A DNA stretch of 64,000 nt from Vibrio crassostreae 9ZC13 (GTDB lineage: Bacteria > Pseudomonadota > Gammaproteobacteria > Enterobacterales > Vibrionaceae), in contig NZ_AJYZ02000019.1 of NCBI RefSeq assembly GCF_000272045.2, positions 228,109 through 292,108 on the forward strand, in the 5' to 3' direction. The position numbers and the translations under genes are program-made. A model generated the notes under the pieces. It saw nothing but the letters and a program-made list of their open reading frames with translations, made no database searches and was not told the origin of the DNA. This document shows positions 1 to 9,888 of the stretch, piece after piece (positions within the stretch are counted from its first letter, which is position 1; each line of letters begins with the position of its first letter).

Positions 1-5
1 ATCCA

Positions 6-1661
6 TTGAACGACGCTAACTTACGTAGACTTCAGCAGCTTATTGCAAAGTATGAATTAGGTGAAGAGTATCACCTAACGATCGATGATCTTGAACACTC
101 GCTATCGACCTCTCGCAGAAACACTTCGATCATTCTTAAATGCTTATCGGAATATCGCTGGATTTGTTGGATTCCGTCCAAAGGAAGAGGGAAGCTTAGC
201 CAGTTTAGAATTTTGGTCAGCTTTCCCGAAGCATTAGAACAAGTGTTAGCGCTTCAGTTAGAGCAAGGGTGTTTTAACGTTATTCCCCGCCTTCTAGAAA
301 GCTATGGTGATGCTGCAATAAAGGCACTGACGCTAGCGACTGAAAAACATAGTCTGTTCAATCAACAACATGACCATTTACTGATCACTCAATATCCGTG
401 GGTTGATAACCTTGATCCAGCAAAAACATACCGAACCGCAGAACATCACATCTTAAGAAGTCTATACAATACGTTACTCGTCCAAGACCATGAGGGAAAT
501 CCCCAAGCGAGCCTCGCGCACCATTGGAAGGTGGAAGGGCGATTTCTGCATTTTTGGTTGAGACCGAATGTGTTATTCCATGACGGTGAAACTTTAACGG
601 CCAAAGATGTTGCTCAATGTTTGTTGCAGCTAAAAAATATCGAAGGGCCAGTACAGTCTTTATTTGATCAGGTCAGTGATGTTCAAGTGGTGGGTGATAA
701 ACAACTGACTATTGAGCTGACACACGCAAACCCAATGTTTCTCTATGCTTTGACTAGCCCACACGCGTCTATTTACCGCTGCAAGCGTACTTATTTTTCG
801 AGCGGGCGCAGTGCCTATATCGGAACCGGACCTTTCTCATTAGACGATTGGAGCGAAGAGTGCTTGGTTCTTAAACGTCACCGAGGTTACTTTGCTCAAA
901 ATGCCTTGTTAGAACAGATAACGCTCACCGACATAGAAGGTTTGAATGATCACACCCTGAGTTTTAATCAATCTGGCGTAGCAGAAGAAACCACAATCAA
1001 TGCACTTTCGTATCTTGCGGTTAATCGTAGAGAAAACTCGGGCATAACCCCTGAAGAACTCGACAGGTTGGTATCGTTTATCAAGTCCAGCAGTAAAGAG
1101 TTTGATGCTGATATGGTGACGGATGATCTGTCTTTCTCGCCGAGTAAATTAACATCCAGCAATCCCATTCCTATTTTGACGGGCACGGTTGTATTAACAC
1201 GACCTAGAATGACGATTCCTTTACTTCAAGATATGGCGGACTGGCTGCAACAAACGATTGTAAAAACGGGTGTCGCTATTGAAGTTGTTGAGCTTACCAA
1301 TATCAGTGACCCTAGCTCCATGAGTGAGTCGGCAGACTTGTTATTCATTGAAGAAGTTATCGAACAGCCAGCCGATTATGGCCTTTACGATTGGCTACTT
1401 GCTTCCTCTGGGCTCAGATTCATTTTCAACAATTCTGAGATGAAGGCGCATTGCGAGAGAGTTAGAGCTGCTGTCAGTGGCGAGGACCCAATGCGCGAGT
1501 TGAAAGAGATTGAAGGTTCGCTTTATCAACAGAAGTTACTTTGTCCGTTATTTCACGGCAAAGAGAAGGTTTTTAATAGTGTTGAGGTTCATGGGGTAGA
1601 GATTAACCAAACCGGTTATAGTGATTTTTATAAGCTTTGGATAGCTTCGAACGAGAAGTAA
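6..1661 (+). CDS. SgrR-family transcriptional regulator (HTH plus solute-binding-like domain)
   Basis: Two-part protein. Residues 1-110 form a winged-helix DNA-binding region (SRRNTSIILKCL, then WIPSKGRGKLSQF). From about residue 125 it continues as an SBP_bac_5-type (oligopeptide-binding-like) domain, with PWVDNLDPAKTYRTAEHHI and LRPNVLFHDGETLTAKDVAQ as family landmarks. There is no signal peptide, so the ligand-binding half is cytoplasmic, as in E. coli SgrR, the sugar-phosphate stress regulator. The length (551 aa) matches SgrR. The first in-window start is TTG at position 6; a true start just upstream of the window cannot be excluded. Vibrio genomes carry several paralogues with unknown ligands, so the sgrR name is not given. 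Confidence 0.8.
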   Translation: MNDANLRRLQQLIAKYELGEEYHLTIDDLEHSLSTSRRNTSIILKCLSEYRWICWIPSKGRGKLSQFRILVSFPEALEQVLALQLEQGCFNVIPRLLESYGDAAIKALTLATEKHSLFNQQHDHLLITQYPWVDNLDPAKTYRTAEHHILRSLYNTLLVQDHEGNPQASLAHHWKVEGRFLHFWLRPNVLFHDGETLTAKDVAQCLLQLKNIEGPVQSLFDQVSDVQVVGDKQLTIELTHANPMFLYALTSPHASIYRCKRTYFSSGRSAYIGTGPFSLDDWSEECLVLKRHRGYFAQNALLEQITLTDIEGLNDHTLSFNQSGVAEETTINALSYLAVNRRENSGITPEELDRLVSFIKSSSKEFDADMVTDDLSFSPSKLTSSNPIPILTGTVVLTRPRMTIPLLQDMADWLQQTIVKTGVAIEVVELTNISDPSSMSESADLLFIEEVIEQPADYGLYDWLLASSGLRFIFNNSEMKAHCERVRAAVSGEDPMRELKEIEGSLYQQKLLCPLFHGKEKVFNSVEVHGVEINQTGYSDFYKLWIASNEK

Positions 1662-1858
1662 TTAGTCCATTTTTAACCCCATTTCCCTATCTTTTAGTTT
1701 CTGTTCAAAATGAAAACATGCACGAATCGGCTATCACCCTTTCGTGTTTCTTTCTAATGCCAATCGCTATTATGGCTGGCTATGACTATCACAGTCATTT
1801 CCGGTCATCCCCCCAATGACAATTCCATTTATAATGTATTTCATTAGGATCTAATCGA

Positions 1859-3319
1859 ATGAAACTTAAGCTTATTTCTATCGCACTTATAGCTGTTGGC
1901 CTTACGGCTTGTGGCGGAGGAGGCGGTGGTAGCAACACAAGTGCTCCTGCTCCTCAAACGAGAACCTTACAAGGTGTCGCCATTGACGGGTATATTTCCG
2001 GGGCGACCGCGTTTCTAGATATCAATTATAATGGCGTATTAGATGAAGGTGAGCCTAGCAGTGTCACGGACGATGAGGGCAGCTATGAGCTATCTTTGAC
2101 GGGCTCTAACTCAGACTGTATGGACTACGCTCCAATCGTAGTGAACGTGCCAGTAGGCGCTATTGATGCAGACAGCCCAAACACACCGATTACTGAACCT
2201 TATCAGTTAATCTTTCCGCCAGTCATGACGGTGAGTTCTGAGCAAGAAATTAAGTCGACTACGCCACTGACAACTGTTTTATGGAATCAGATCCAAGCCG
2301 ACTTGTATAAAGGTGGTTTAAACAGTTGCTCTGCTTTGAAGCAAGCCGTGAACACCCAAAATAGCATTATCCAAAATGTGAAAGAGCATGACTTCCGAAT
2401 TGCGAACCGATACAACATCGCAGTAGAGGACTTGTATGGTGATTTCGTTAAAGATCAAAATACTGAGCTCTACGATTTAGCGCAGAAGATGATGCCTGCC
2501 ATTAAAAAGTCGTATCAAGAGACCAAAGAGATTCAAAAAGAGAACCCGACAGCCCAGCAAGCTTATGTTGACTATTACTGGCAGCATTGGGATTACTCCA
2601 AGAAGAACGAAATTAATAAGTGGTATAAAGTTAAAACAGTGATGACTGCGGATAAGCTGATTGTCATTGAACATGAAGTTTCAGCTGACTTGCAGACAGA
2701 ACTGGCGTTAAATAAGCATATTGAGCGTAATAGCCAAAAGAAAAATGGTTTGGAATATGACAAAGAAGCTTGGTTCTCATTGGATAGTGATGGAACGGAA
2801 TATTCATGTTCGGTGAAAGAGACCATCAAGCAACAGATTTTACCTAACTCACTCGCGACCTTTGGTGTGTTGAACCGTGGTTGGTCTAAACAACCTGATT
2901 GGGACAGTTGTTCACGTCAAAATGTCGGTGCTGGATTCATGCAAACCTTGTCGGCAGATCTTGTCGGTGACTACAAAGATCAGTTTACCCAAGTACAAGC
3001 GAAATTTAATTTTGAGAATAACGCACCACATCCCGAGTGGGTTAATCTCGGTGATTCATTGGATAGAGTGTCGCGCAGCGACTTTGATGCACTCAACTAC
3101 CTATCGGTAGATTTTAATGACAACAGTTCATATGGTTCTGACAGCTGGAACCGACATAAGTATGCGTTCATTGAAAATACACCGTTTGATTATACTCAGA
3201 CGATAACGTCTAAATATTCTCAAGGGAACTGGACTAAAGGTTATTATTACCAGAATGGGACAAGTTTATTTGAGTGTTCAAATGATGGTGTGAATTGGTC
3301 AAAAGAGACTTGTAAGTAA
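1859..3319 (+). CDS. Lipoprotein with Ca-binding-like loop, function unknown
   Basis: The protein starts with a lipoprotein signal (MKLKLISIALIAVGLTACGG); the lipobox LTAC puts the lipidated Cys at residue 18, followed by a Gly/Ser linker. Residues about 38-75 read GVAIDGYISGATAFLDINYN, then GVLDEGE and TDDEGSYEL. This resembles the bacterial Ig/SdrD-like cell-surface fold with an EF-hand-like D-x-N-x-N-G-x-x-D-x-G-E loop. The remaining 400 residues are rich in Trp, Tyr and Asp and carry several Cys pairs, which suits a periplasmic or surface-exposed protein. It stands alone; a strong bidirectional hairpin follows. No specific function is recognised. Confidence 0.75.
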   Translation: MKLKLISIALIAVGLTACGGGGGGSNTSAPAPQTRTLQGVAIDGYISGATAFLDINYNGVLDEGEPSSVTDDEGSYELSLTGSNSDCMDYAPIVVNVPVGAIDADSPNTPITEPYQLIFPPVMTVSSEQEIKSTTPLTTVLWNQIQADLYKGGLNSCSALKQAVNTQNSIIQNVKEHDFRIANRYNIAVEDLYGDFVKDQNTELYDLAQKMMPAIKKSYQETKEIQKENPTAQQAYVDYYWQHWDYSKKNEINKWYKVKTVMTADKLIVIEHEVSADLQTELALNKHIERNSQKKNGLEYDKEAWFSLDSDGTEYSCSVKETIKQQILPNSLATFGVLNRGWSKQPDWDSCSRQNVGAGFMQTLSADLVGDYKDQFTQVQAKFNFENNAPHPEWVNLGDSLDRVSRSDFDALNYLSVDFNDNSSYGSDSWNRHKYAFIENTPFDYTQTITSKYSQGNWTKGYYYQNGTSLFECSNDGVNWSKETCK

Positions 3320-3365
3320 CGCTGCCGAAGTCGTGACTAAATAATTTTAGATACCTTTATGCAAT

Positions 3366-3400
3366 AAAAAAATCCAGTGTCGACAAGGCACTGGATTTTT
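3366..3400. terminator. Bidirectional rho-independent terminator
   Basis: Stem AAAAATCCAGTG / CACTGGATTTTT around a 9-nt loop, with A and T runs on both sides. It sits between the convergent lipoprotein gene and the FAD dehydrogenase gene and can serve both. Confidence 0.85.
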
Positions 3401-3443
3401 AGTTTTGGTTGATCGCGATCTAGCTTTGCTTTATCGAAAGCGC

Positions 3444-5075
3444 TTAAGCGATCTCAATCTTCTCAGCTTGGTTCTGTTCTACCATTGACAGTGCAAGTGC
3501 TTCCGCAACCTTAATACCATCGATACCAGCAGACAGGATGCCGCCTGCGTAGCCTGCGCCTTCACCTGCAGGGAAGAAGCCCTTAAGGTTGATGCTTTGG
3601 TAGTCTTTACCACGCTTGATACATACAGGAGAAGACGTACGAGTCTCAACACCTGTTAGTAGGCCGTCTGGTGTAGAGAAACCTTTGATTTTCTTCTCGA
3701 ACGCTGGGATTGCTTCACGAATCGCTTCGATAGCAAAATCAGGCAGCGCTTTTGAAATGTCTGTTAGGTGGATACCCGGCGTGAATGACGGTTGTACTTC
3801 ACCGATTGCACTCGGATCGCGACCTTTCAAGAAGTCACCGATTTTCTGAGCTGGTGCATCGTAGTTTTCACCACCAAGAACATAAGCGCCACTTTCAAGT
3901 TCACGTTGTAAACGGATACCAGCCAGTGCGTCACCTGGGTAATCACGCTCTGGGTCGATACCTACAACGATCGCGCTGTTTGCGTTACGTTCTGCACGAG
4001 AGTATTGGCTCATGCCGTTCGTTACTACGCGGCCTTCTTCAGACGTTGCAGCAACCACAGTACCACCTGGGCACATACAGAAGCTGTATACAGTGCGGCC
4101 ATTCTTACAGTGGTGAACGAGTTTGTAGTCCGCAGCACCTAGGATTGGGTTGCCTGCGTTCTTACCGAAACGAGCTTCATCGATCATCGATTGCTTGTGT
4201 TCGATACGGAAACCAACAGAGAAAGGCTTCGCTTCCATGTAAACGCCACGATCGTACAGCATTTCAAACGTGTCACGAGCACTGTGGCCAACAGCCAATA
4301 CCACGTGACGAGATTTGATCTCTTCACCGTTAGAAAGCGTTAGGCCAGTGATTTGACCATTTTCCATATGAACGTCGTCAACACGAGTGCTGAAACGGAT
4401 TTCGCCACCAAGTTCAATGATAGAAGCGCGCATCTTTTCGATCATGGTAACCAGTTTAAAGGTACCGATGTGCGGCTTACTTACGTATAGAATTTCTTCT
4501 GGTGCACCCGCAGCAACGAACTCTTCAATTACTTTACGGCCGTAGTGCTTTGGATCTTTAACTTGGCTGTACAGCTTACCGTCAGAGAAAGTACCTGCGC
4601 CGCCTTCACCAAACTGTACGTTTGATTCTGTGTTCAGCGTACGCTTACGCCAGAAACCAAAGGTATCTTTCGTACGCTCACGAACTTCTTTACCACGCTC
4701 AACGATGATTGGGTTGAAACCCATTTGAGCAAGCACTAGGCCAGCGAATAGACCACATGGGCCAAAACCGATAACCACAGGGCGCTCAGTTTGGTTCTCA
4801 ACCGCTTTAGCAACAAACTTGTACTCCATATCAGGAGTCACTTTTACGTGCGGGTCGCTAATGAATTGTTCTAACAACTCAGCTTCGTTTTCAACGAGAA
4901 CGTCAAGCGTGTAGATAAGTAAGATCTTTGATTTCTTACGAGCATCGTAGCCACGTTTAAAGATATTAAAAGAGAGTACCTGATCAGAGTTAATACCAAG
5001 TTTCGCTTCAATAGCGTCTTGAATAGCAGACTCTTCATGGTCTAGTGGGAGTTTAATTTCGGTTAAACGTATCAT
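3444..5075 (-). CDS. FAD-dependent dehydrogenase (COG2509 type)
   Basis: 543-aa flavoprotein oxidoreductase. An N-terminal region of about 95 residues (MIRLTEIKLPLDHEE...) precedes a Rossmann FAD/NAD-binding motif, PVVIGFGPCGLFAGLVLAQM, near residues 99-118. A second flavin-associated stretch FGEGGAGTFSDGKLYSQV follows, then the C-terminal FPAGEGAGYAGGILSAGIDG, which closes the FAD site. The organisation matches the widespread uncharacterised FAD-dependent dehydrogenase family related to BaiN/HI0933-like proteins. The substrate is unknown. It is monocistronic, with a terminator on its 3' side and a 250-bp divergent upstream region shared with the ferredoxin gene. Confidence 0.88.
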   Translation of the reverse strand: MIRLTEIKLPLDHEESAIQDAIEAKLGINSDQVLSFNIFKRGYDARKKSKILLIYTLDVLVENEAELLEQFISDPHVKVTPDMEYKFVAKAVENQTERPVVIGFGPCGLFAGLVLAQMGFNPIIVERGKEVRERTKDTFGFWRKRTLNTESNVQFGEGGAGTFSDGKLYSQVKDPKHYGRKVIEEFVAAGAPEEILYVSKPHIGTFKLVTMIEKMRASIIELGGEIRFSTRVDDVHMENGQITGLTLSNGEEIKSRHVVLAVGHSARDTFEMLYDRGVYMEAKPFSVGFRIEHKQSMIDEARFGKNAGNPILGAADYKLVHHCKNGRTVYSFCMCPGGTVVAATSEEGRVVTNGMSQYSRAERNANSAIVVGIDPERDYPGDALAGIRLQRELESGAYVLGGENYDAPAQKIGDFLKGRDPSAIGEVQPSFTPGIHLTDISKALPDFAIEAIREAIPAFEKKIKGFSTPDGLLTGVETRTSSPVCIKRGKDYQSINLKGFFPAGEGAGYAGGILSAGIDGIKVAEALALSMVEQNQAEKIEIA

Positions 5076-5328
5076 TTCGATGTCTCGTTTTTATAGGTGT
5101 CTTAGCTAGATCGTTTCTTAATACAGAGTTTGATGGAAACGCTGATGTTCAAAGAAGCGATAAGCTCACAATGGCGCGCATTTTACGAGAAATTGATTTA
5201 TCTGTCATACTAATTTGGAAACATGGAGCAAATAGACACGATATTAGAGCCGTATGATGTTGAATTTTGCTTTGGGATGAGTATTATCCCCATTCTTCAA
5301 TTTTGACTAACTTATAGAGCAGAGCATC

Positions 5329-5652
5329 ATGGCATTTGTCGTAGGCGATAATTGTATTCAATGTAAATACACAGACTGTGTGGCAGTGTGCCCCGCAGAT
5401 GCGTTCCATGAAGGCCCAAATTTCATGGTAATCAACCCAGTCGAATGTATTGATTGTGGCTTGTGTGTACCTGAATGTGATGCTCAAGCAATCTTCCAAG
5501 AAGACGAACTGCCAGAAGATCAAAAGATCTTCATCGAAGTGAACGCAGAGCTCGCTGAGATTTGGCCTGTGCAAACGGAAGTAAAAGCACCAATGGATGA
5601 CGCTGAAAAGTGGAATGGTGTGTGTGATAAGTTGGCAATGCTAGAAAAGTAA
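5329..5652 (+). CDS. fdxA: Seven-iron ferredoxin FdxA
   Basis: 107-aa soluble electron carrier, the same length as Azotobacter ferredoxin I. Two Cys clusters are visible: [14 protein letters not shown] near residues 9-22 and [11 protein letters not shown] near residues 40-50, which together ligate a 3Fe-4S and a 4Fe-4S centre in this family. The C-terminal helical extension ([20 protein letters not shown]) is also diagnostic. One small oddity is that the last Cys is followed by Asp, where the family usually has Pro. It is monocistronic and followed by a hairpin terminator. An open frame antisense to it is a shadow. Confidence 0.93.
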   Translation: MAFVVGDNCIQCKYTDCVAVCPADAFHEGPNFMVINPVECIDCGLCVPECDAQAIFQEDELPEDQKIFIEVNAELAEIWPVQTEVKAPMDDAEKWNGVCDKLAMLEK

Positions 5653-5672
5653 TTGTTGAAAAGAACTCAAAT

Positions 5673-5708
5673 AAAAAGGCGTACTGATTTAATCAATACG
5701 CCTTTTTT
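5673..5708. terminator. Rho-independent terminator, fdxA / RNA methyltransferase
   Basis: Stem AAAAAGGCGTA / TACGCCTTTTT with a 13-nt loop, lying between the convergent fdxA and methyltransferase genes. T runs on both strands suggest bidirectional use. Confidence 0.85.
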
Positions 5709-5748
5709 AATATCTGAACACTGTCGATTGGCTAGTTAGCTTAGAGGT

Positions 5749-6483
5749 CTAGCTATGCTGACGACGCATGTTGTCGAGAATAATGCCTGTCGCCATTGCA
5801 ACGTTCAAAGACTCTGCGCCGCCGAATGCTGGAATCGTAATCTTATCAGTCGCGTATTTAGCCGCGTGTTCACGGATGCCGTGAGACTCACTGCCCATCA
5901 ATAAAATGCCGTTAGCAGTAAACTCAGTCTTATGAACACTTTCGCCTTCTAAGAAAGCACCGTAAACCGGTAGGTTCGCTTGCTCTAAGTAAGCTGGTAA
6001 GTCTGTTTGGCTTACGTGTACGCGGCCAAAGCTGCCCATAGTCGCGCTGATCGTTTTAGGGTTGTATGGGTCTGCGCAATCGCTGCTCGCAACGATATGC
6101 TTGATGCCGTACCAGTCTGCTACGCGAATAATCGTACCTAGGTTGCCAGGGTCTGAAACGCCATCAAGCGCAATCATCAGTCCTGTTGCTTCTGGTAGTT
6201 CAAACGTTGGGATCTCAACAACCGCAATCGCTGCGTTGTTACTGACCAAAGTGCTCGCTTTGGTTAGATCATCCAGCGAGGCTTCAACACAATCAAACTC
6301 AATCAGTGAAGCATGATTTTCAGATAAGAAATCAGCGGTAGCAAAGACATTCTTCACCACTAAGTCACTATTGAACAGCTCAAGAACGTTCTTTTCACCT
6401 TGAACTAGAAACAGGCCGTGGGCTTTACGTTGTTTCTTTTGACCCAAAGCACGAAGGAGTTTTAATTGGTTTTTTGAAATCAT
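5749..6483 (-). CDS. TrmH (SpoU) family RNA 2'-O-methyltransferase
   Basis: 244 aa. The N-terminal domain (KNQLKLLRALGQKKQRKAHG, then FLVQGEKNVLEL) resembles the substrate-binding SpoU_sub_bind fold. The C-terminal SPOUT knot carries all three family motifs: ALDGVSDPGNLGTIIRVADW (motif 1, with the catalytic-type N-x-G-x-x-x-R), LLMGSESHGI (motif 2) and GGAESLNVAMATGIIL (motif 3). It should methylate a ribose 2'-OH in rRNA or tRNA from S-adenosylmethionine; the target nucleotide cannot be read from the sequence. The length fits RlmB, but the N-terminus is unlike it, so no symbol is given. Confidence 0.88.
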   Translation of the reverse strand: MISKNQLKLLRALGQKKQRKAHGLFLVQGEKNVLELFNSDLVVKNVFATADFLSENHASLIEFDCVEASLDDLTKASTLVSNNAAIAVVEIPTFELPEATGLMIALDGVSDPGNLGTIIRVADWYGIKHIVASSDCADPYNPKTISATMGSFGRVHVSQTDLPAYLEQANLPVYGAFLEGESVHKTEFTANGILLMGSESHGIREHAAKYATDKITIPAFGGAESLNVAMATGIILDNMRRQHS

Positions 6484-6658
6484 GTTTTTATCCTAGATAT
6501 AAGCCCGCGCATTATAGAGCAAAGGTTAGCGAACCAAAAGCGTGATAGCTCAATGCGATCCATATAAAAAGCAAAAGCGATCCACTTAAAAAAGAAAAGC
6601 GCACTAAATAGCGCGCTCTTATGGGATTTACTCACCTAAGTTAAGCTGAACTGACAGC

Positions 6659-7711
6659 CTAATACGGAGCAGGATAGCGTTTAAATACTGTGTTGATATC
6701 AGTCAGGATTTCTTCTGATAGCGGTTTACTAAAAGCGGCTACGTTCTCTTTTAATTGCTCCATGGTCGTTGCACCGATGATGGTGGACGTCACCCCATCA
6801 ACTTGATTACACCATGCCAATGCCAGTTGGCTCGGAGTAAATCCATGAGCGTTTGCTACTTCAACATAGCCTTTAACCGCTTCGTTGGCAGATTCAGTGT
6901 CACGGAAAATGCCTTTACGTTGCATGTAAGTCCAACGGCTGCCTTCCGGTCTTGCGCCATCAATGTACTTTCCACTCAACATGCCTGCAGCTAAAGGTGA
7001 CCATGGCAGGTAAGCTACATCTTCATGCACACAGTTCTCAATCAGATATGGCCAGTCTTTTGCGTGCAGTAGGCTAAATTCATTCTGAATCGAAACCATA
7101 CGTGGCAAATCGTGTTTTTCACTCAGCTTGAGGTAAGTGTTAATGCCCCAAGTAGAATCATCTGAAAGCCCGACATGGCGAATTTTCCCCGCCTTAATGC
7201 AGCTTGCCAGTGCTTGTAGGATTTCCAACATCTCAGCTTCATGCTGCTTTCGGTCAATATCACTGAATCGAATGTGATTCGGGAAATGCTTACCAAAGTG
7301 AGGCGTTGTACGATTTGGCCAATGAAGTTGGTAAAGGTCGATATAGTCTGTTTGTAGGCGTTTTAATGATGCGTCAACGGCTGCGATCACCGCTTCACCC
7401 GTTATCGGGCCGCCATCTCGAACCCAAGGAAGCCCTGGCCCGGCAATTTTGCTCGCAATGATCAACTCTTGTCGACGCTGTGGGTTACGCGATAACCAGT
7501 TACCAATGATCGCTTCTGTTTTTCCGTAGGTATCTGGAGAAGGTGGAACCGCGTACATCTCTGCAGTATCGATAAAGTTAATACCTTGGCTTAATGCGTA
7601 TTCGATCTGTTGGTCGGCTTGCTGTTGCGTATTTTGTAGCCCCCAAGTCATGCTGCCAAGACAGATACGGGAAACGGGAATTTGACTACTTCCTAGCTTT
7701 GAATATTCCAT
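6659..7711 (-). CDS. Aldo/keto reductase, Tas-like
   Basis: 350-aa NADPH-dependent oxidoreductase with a TIM-barrel signature. It begins MEYSKLGSSQIPVSRICLGS, followed by GINFIDTAEMYAV (catalytic Asp and Tyr), ASKIAGPG (catalytic Lys) and DLYQLHWPNR (catalytic His). The insert AVPPSPDTYGKTEAIIGNWL is typical of E. coli Tas (346 aa). An open frame extends upstream to 7834, but the ATG at 7711 starts exactly at the conserved barrel N-terminus and has AGGA about 12 nt upstream, so it is preferred. The gene is monocistronic; the physiological substrate is unknown. Confidence 0.88.
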   Translation of the reverse strand: MEYSKLGSSQIPVSRICLGSMTWGLQNTQQQADQQIEYALSQGINFIDTAEMYAVPPSPDTYGKTEAIIGNWLSRNPQRRQELIIASKIAGPGLPWVRDGGPITGEAVIAAVDASLKRLQTDYIDLYQLHWPNRTTPHFGKHFPNHIRFSDIDRKQHEAEMLEILQALASCIKAGKIRHVGLSDDSTWGINTYLKLSEKHDLPRMVSIQNEFSLLHAKDWPYLIENCVHEDVAYLPWSPLAAGMLSGKYIDGARPEGSRWTYMQRKGIFRDTESANEAVKGYVEVANAHGFTPSQLALAWCNQVDGVTSTIIGATTMEQLKENVAAFSKPLSEEILTDINTVFKRYPAPY

Positions 7712-8014
7712 TGAATTCGGGGTTCCTGTGGTTAGGTTCTCTGGTACTCGCATTATAGTTTTGAAAAGAGGGCGAGTGAGGAATGAAAACGAATATGAAT
7801 TATTAGCACAAAATGACACGACAAGGTATGGCATCGGGGAGTTTAGTGAGTCATTTCTCAGCGCTGCAAGCTAGTGTGTGCAATGCGTGAAAATACATTC
7901 GCGAGAAACTATGAGCCAATTGGTGATCGAGAAGTGAAGAACAACAAGCAATGAGCGAAGGTTTAATGTTCAGCTTGTTTGGGAGTGGGGGAGAGGAGAA
8001 CAGATCAAAAATAA

Positions 8015-8050
8015 AAAAAAGCTCTACCGGATAGAGCGTAGAGCTTTTTT
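8015..8050. terminator. Rho-independent terminator of the small gene at 8085-8231
   Basis: Perfect 12-bp stem AAAAAAGCTCTA / TAGAGCTTTTTT with a 12-nt loop. It lies 35 nt beyond the stop codon of the leftward 48-codon gene, which supports that gene being transcribed. Confidence 0.8.
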
Positions 8051-8084
8051 ATAGGGGTCTTAATAGTGCTAGGTATTCATTGAG

Positions 8085-8231
8085 TTACGAGGTCGCGTTT
8101 GTGTCTAATCCACCCTGGATCTGCGCCTGTCTTAGAGCTTCCTGCCTTTGAACTTCTTTCTCAGTTAATACTGGTCGAAGCGTTTCCTCAGAGGCTTGAG
8201 GAGAGAAAATGAAATATTTATTAATCGTCAT
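8085..8231 (-). CDS. Small protein of 48 residues, unknown function
   Basis: Translating the minus strand from ATG (8231-8229) to TAA (8087-8085) gives a 48-residue polypeptide. It begins MTINKYFIFSPQASEETLRP, continues through a charged helix rich in Glu, Gln and Arg (TEKEVQRQEALRQAQIQ) and ends GGLDTNATS. A good ribosome binding site (GGAG, 8 nt before ATG) and a perfect hairpin terminator 35 nt after the stop frame it as a complete transcription unit. There is no signal peptide or membrane segment. I do not recognise the family. The amphipathic Glu/Gln/Arg stretch could form a helix or coiled coil. It is divergent from pepT. Confidence 0.65.
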   Translation of the reverse strand: MTINKYFIFSPQASEETLRPVLTEKEVQRQEALRQAQIQGGLDTNATS

Positions 8232-8579
8232 AACTGTGTCTCCGTGTAACGTATGACAGATTCTGCATCAAGGATAAATTGTGATCATCATCCACTTTGT
8301 ACTTTTGTTAGGCTGAGAGCGGAGGGCGTAGAATGCGTACAAAGCGATCTCTTATCATCCGTATGCAATGTTGAACTGACGAAACCCTCTGTTTTCAAGT
8401 ATAGGAAGCGCATCTAATTTCGCACAATAATGATTTAGAGCAATTACATACATGGTCAGGGGCGTAAGATGAAAACCCTCGCTACTGACTCTGTGCTCGT
8501 ATTTATTTAACGAAGTATCACTTATCGACATAATAATTAAGTCAGTAAATCAATTACTTAATCCATGGTGAGATGAATT
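8232..8579. other. Intergenic region upstream of pepT, no gene seen
   Basis: 348 bp between the divergent small gene and pepT. No convincing coding frame or structured RNA was seen. It must hold both promoters. Confidence 0.5.
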
Positions 8580-9812
8580 ATGGAAAAGCTTGTAGAACGT
8601 TTTCTGAATTACGTTACTTTTGATACCAAATCCGATCCTTCTAATCAGCAATGCCCAAGTTCACCGGGTCAAATTACCTTTGCTGAAGCCTTAAAGTTAG
8701 AATTGGTGGCATTAGACTTAGTTGATGTGTCTTTAGATGACAATGGATACTTGATGGCGAAACTGCCGTCGAATGTCGATTACGATGTGCCTGCGATTGG
8801 CTTTGTGGCGCACATGGATACCGCTCCTGACGCATCAGGCGCCAACGTGAAACCACAAGTGATTAAAGATTACCGAGGTGGAACGATTGAATTAGGGGAA
8901 AGTGGCGAGAGTTTGAACCCAAGCCAGTATCCAGATCTTGATTCTTTACATGGTCACGACCTGATTACGACTGACGGCACAACTCTGCTTGGTGCCGACA
9001 ACAAAGCGGGCATCGCTGAAATCATCAGTGCAATTGCTTACCTGAAAGCGAATCCAGACATCAAACACGGCGACATCTGCATTGGTTTCACGCCGGATGA
9101 AGAGATTGGTCGCGGTGCGAACCTGTTTGACGTTGAAAAATTTGGCGCCGAGTGGGCGTACACCATCGATGGTGGCCCAGTAGGGGAGTTGGAATTTGAG
9201 AACTTCAATGCCACGAGCGCCGATGTTATCTGTCATGGCGTGAACGTTCACCCGGGCACCGCAAAAGATAAAATGGTGAACTCGATGAACATTGCAGCGC
9301 AATTCCAATTGATGATGCCTGCGCAAGAAACACCAGAGTGCACAGAAGGTTATGAAGGCTTCTACCACCTGAAATCGGCGGAAATGGGTGTGGCTCGCTC
9401 TGAACTGGGATACATCATCCGTGATTTTGAACGTGAGGGTGTAGAAGCGCGTAAAGCATTCATGCAGCAGAAAGTCGATGAGCTGAATGAGCGCCTTGAG
9501 AAAGGCCGTGTTGAGCTGGTGCTAACCGATAGCTACTTCAACATGAAAGAGATGGTTGAACCGCATCAACATATTATTGAATTGGCCAAGCAGGCGATGA
9601 TTGAGTGCAATGTCGAGCCAATGGTTAAACCAATCCGAGGTGGTACAGACGGTGCTCGCTTATCTTTCATGGGGCTACCATGTCCGAATATCTTTACTGG
9701 CGGTTACAACTTCCACGGTATTCATGAGTTCATTACCATTCAAGGCATGGAGCAAGCGGTAAAAGTGATTGTTGAACTGTCACAACGTACAGCAACGCAT
9801 TACCAAAAATAG
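8580..9812 (+). CDS. pepT: Peptidase T (aminotripeptidase)
   Basis: 410-aa cytoplasmic M20B zinc peptidase that releases the N-terminal residue from tripeptides; length as E. coli PepT. It starts [20 protein letters not shown]. Metal and catalytic motifs are all present: [11 protein letters not shown] (His and catalytic Asp), [15 protein letters not shown] (bridging Asp), [11 protein letters not shown] (catalytic Glu-Glu), [18 protein letters not shown] and the C-terminal [13 protein letters not shown] (His ligand). The gene is followed 76 bp later by the DM13 gene, with a hairpin-like sequence (GAGAGTATT...AATACTCTC) between them. Confidence 0.96.
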   Translation: MEKLVERFLNYVTFDTKSDPSNQQCPSSPGQITFAEALKLELVALDLVDVSLDDNGYLMAKLPSNVDYDVPAIGFVAHMDTAPDASGANVKPQVIKDYRGGTIELGESGESLNPSQYPDLDSLHGHDLITTDGTTLLGADNKAGIAEIISAIAYLKANPDIKHGDICIGFTPDEEIGRGANLFDVEKFGAEWAYTIDGGPVGELEFENFNATSADVICHGVNVHPGTAKDKMVNSMNIAAQFQLMMPAQETPECTEGYEGFYHLKSAEMGVARSELGYIIRDFEREGVEARKAFMQQKVDELNERLEKGRVELVLTDSYFNMKEMVEPHQHIIELAKQAMIECNVEPMVKPIRGGTDGARLSFMGLPCPNIFTGGYNFHGIHEFITIQGMEQAVKVIVELSQRTATHYQK

Positions 9813-9888
9813 AACATCAGAGCGTTATATCTCTTTGTATTTTTGAGAGTATTCAATAATACTCTCTTTAAGCATAAGGGAGTACGCG

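Noticed and set aside
1637..1819. 60-codon frame between the SgrR-type and lipoprotein genes
   Set aside because: Starts inside the preceding gene, no ribosome binding site, short and not protein-like enough.
3785..4318. Long open frame (177 codons) on the plus strand within the FAD dehydrogenase gene
   Set aside because: Antisense to a gene with clear flavoprotein motifs; translation is His/Arg/Ser-rich without domain character.
5284..5574. 96-codon minus-strand frame over fdxA
   Set aside because: Shadow of the ferredoxin Cys codons; no ribosome binding site.
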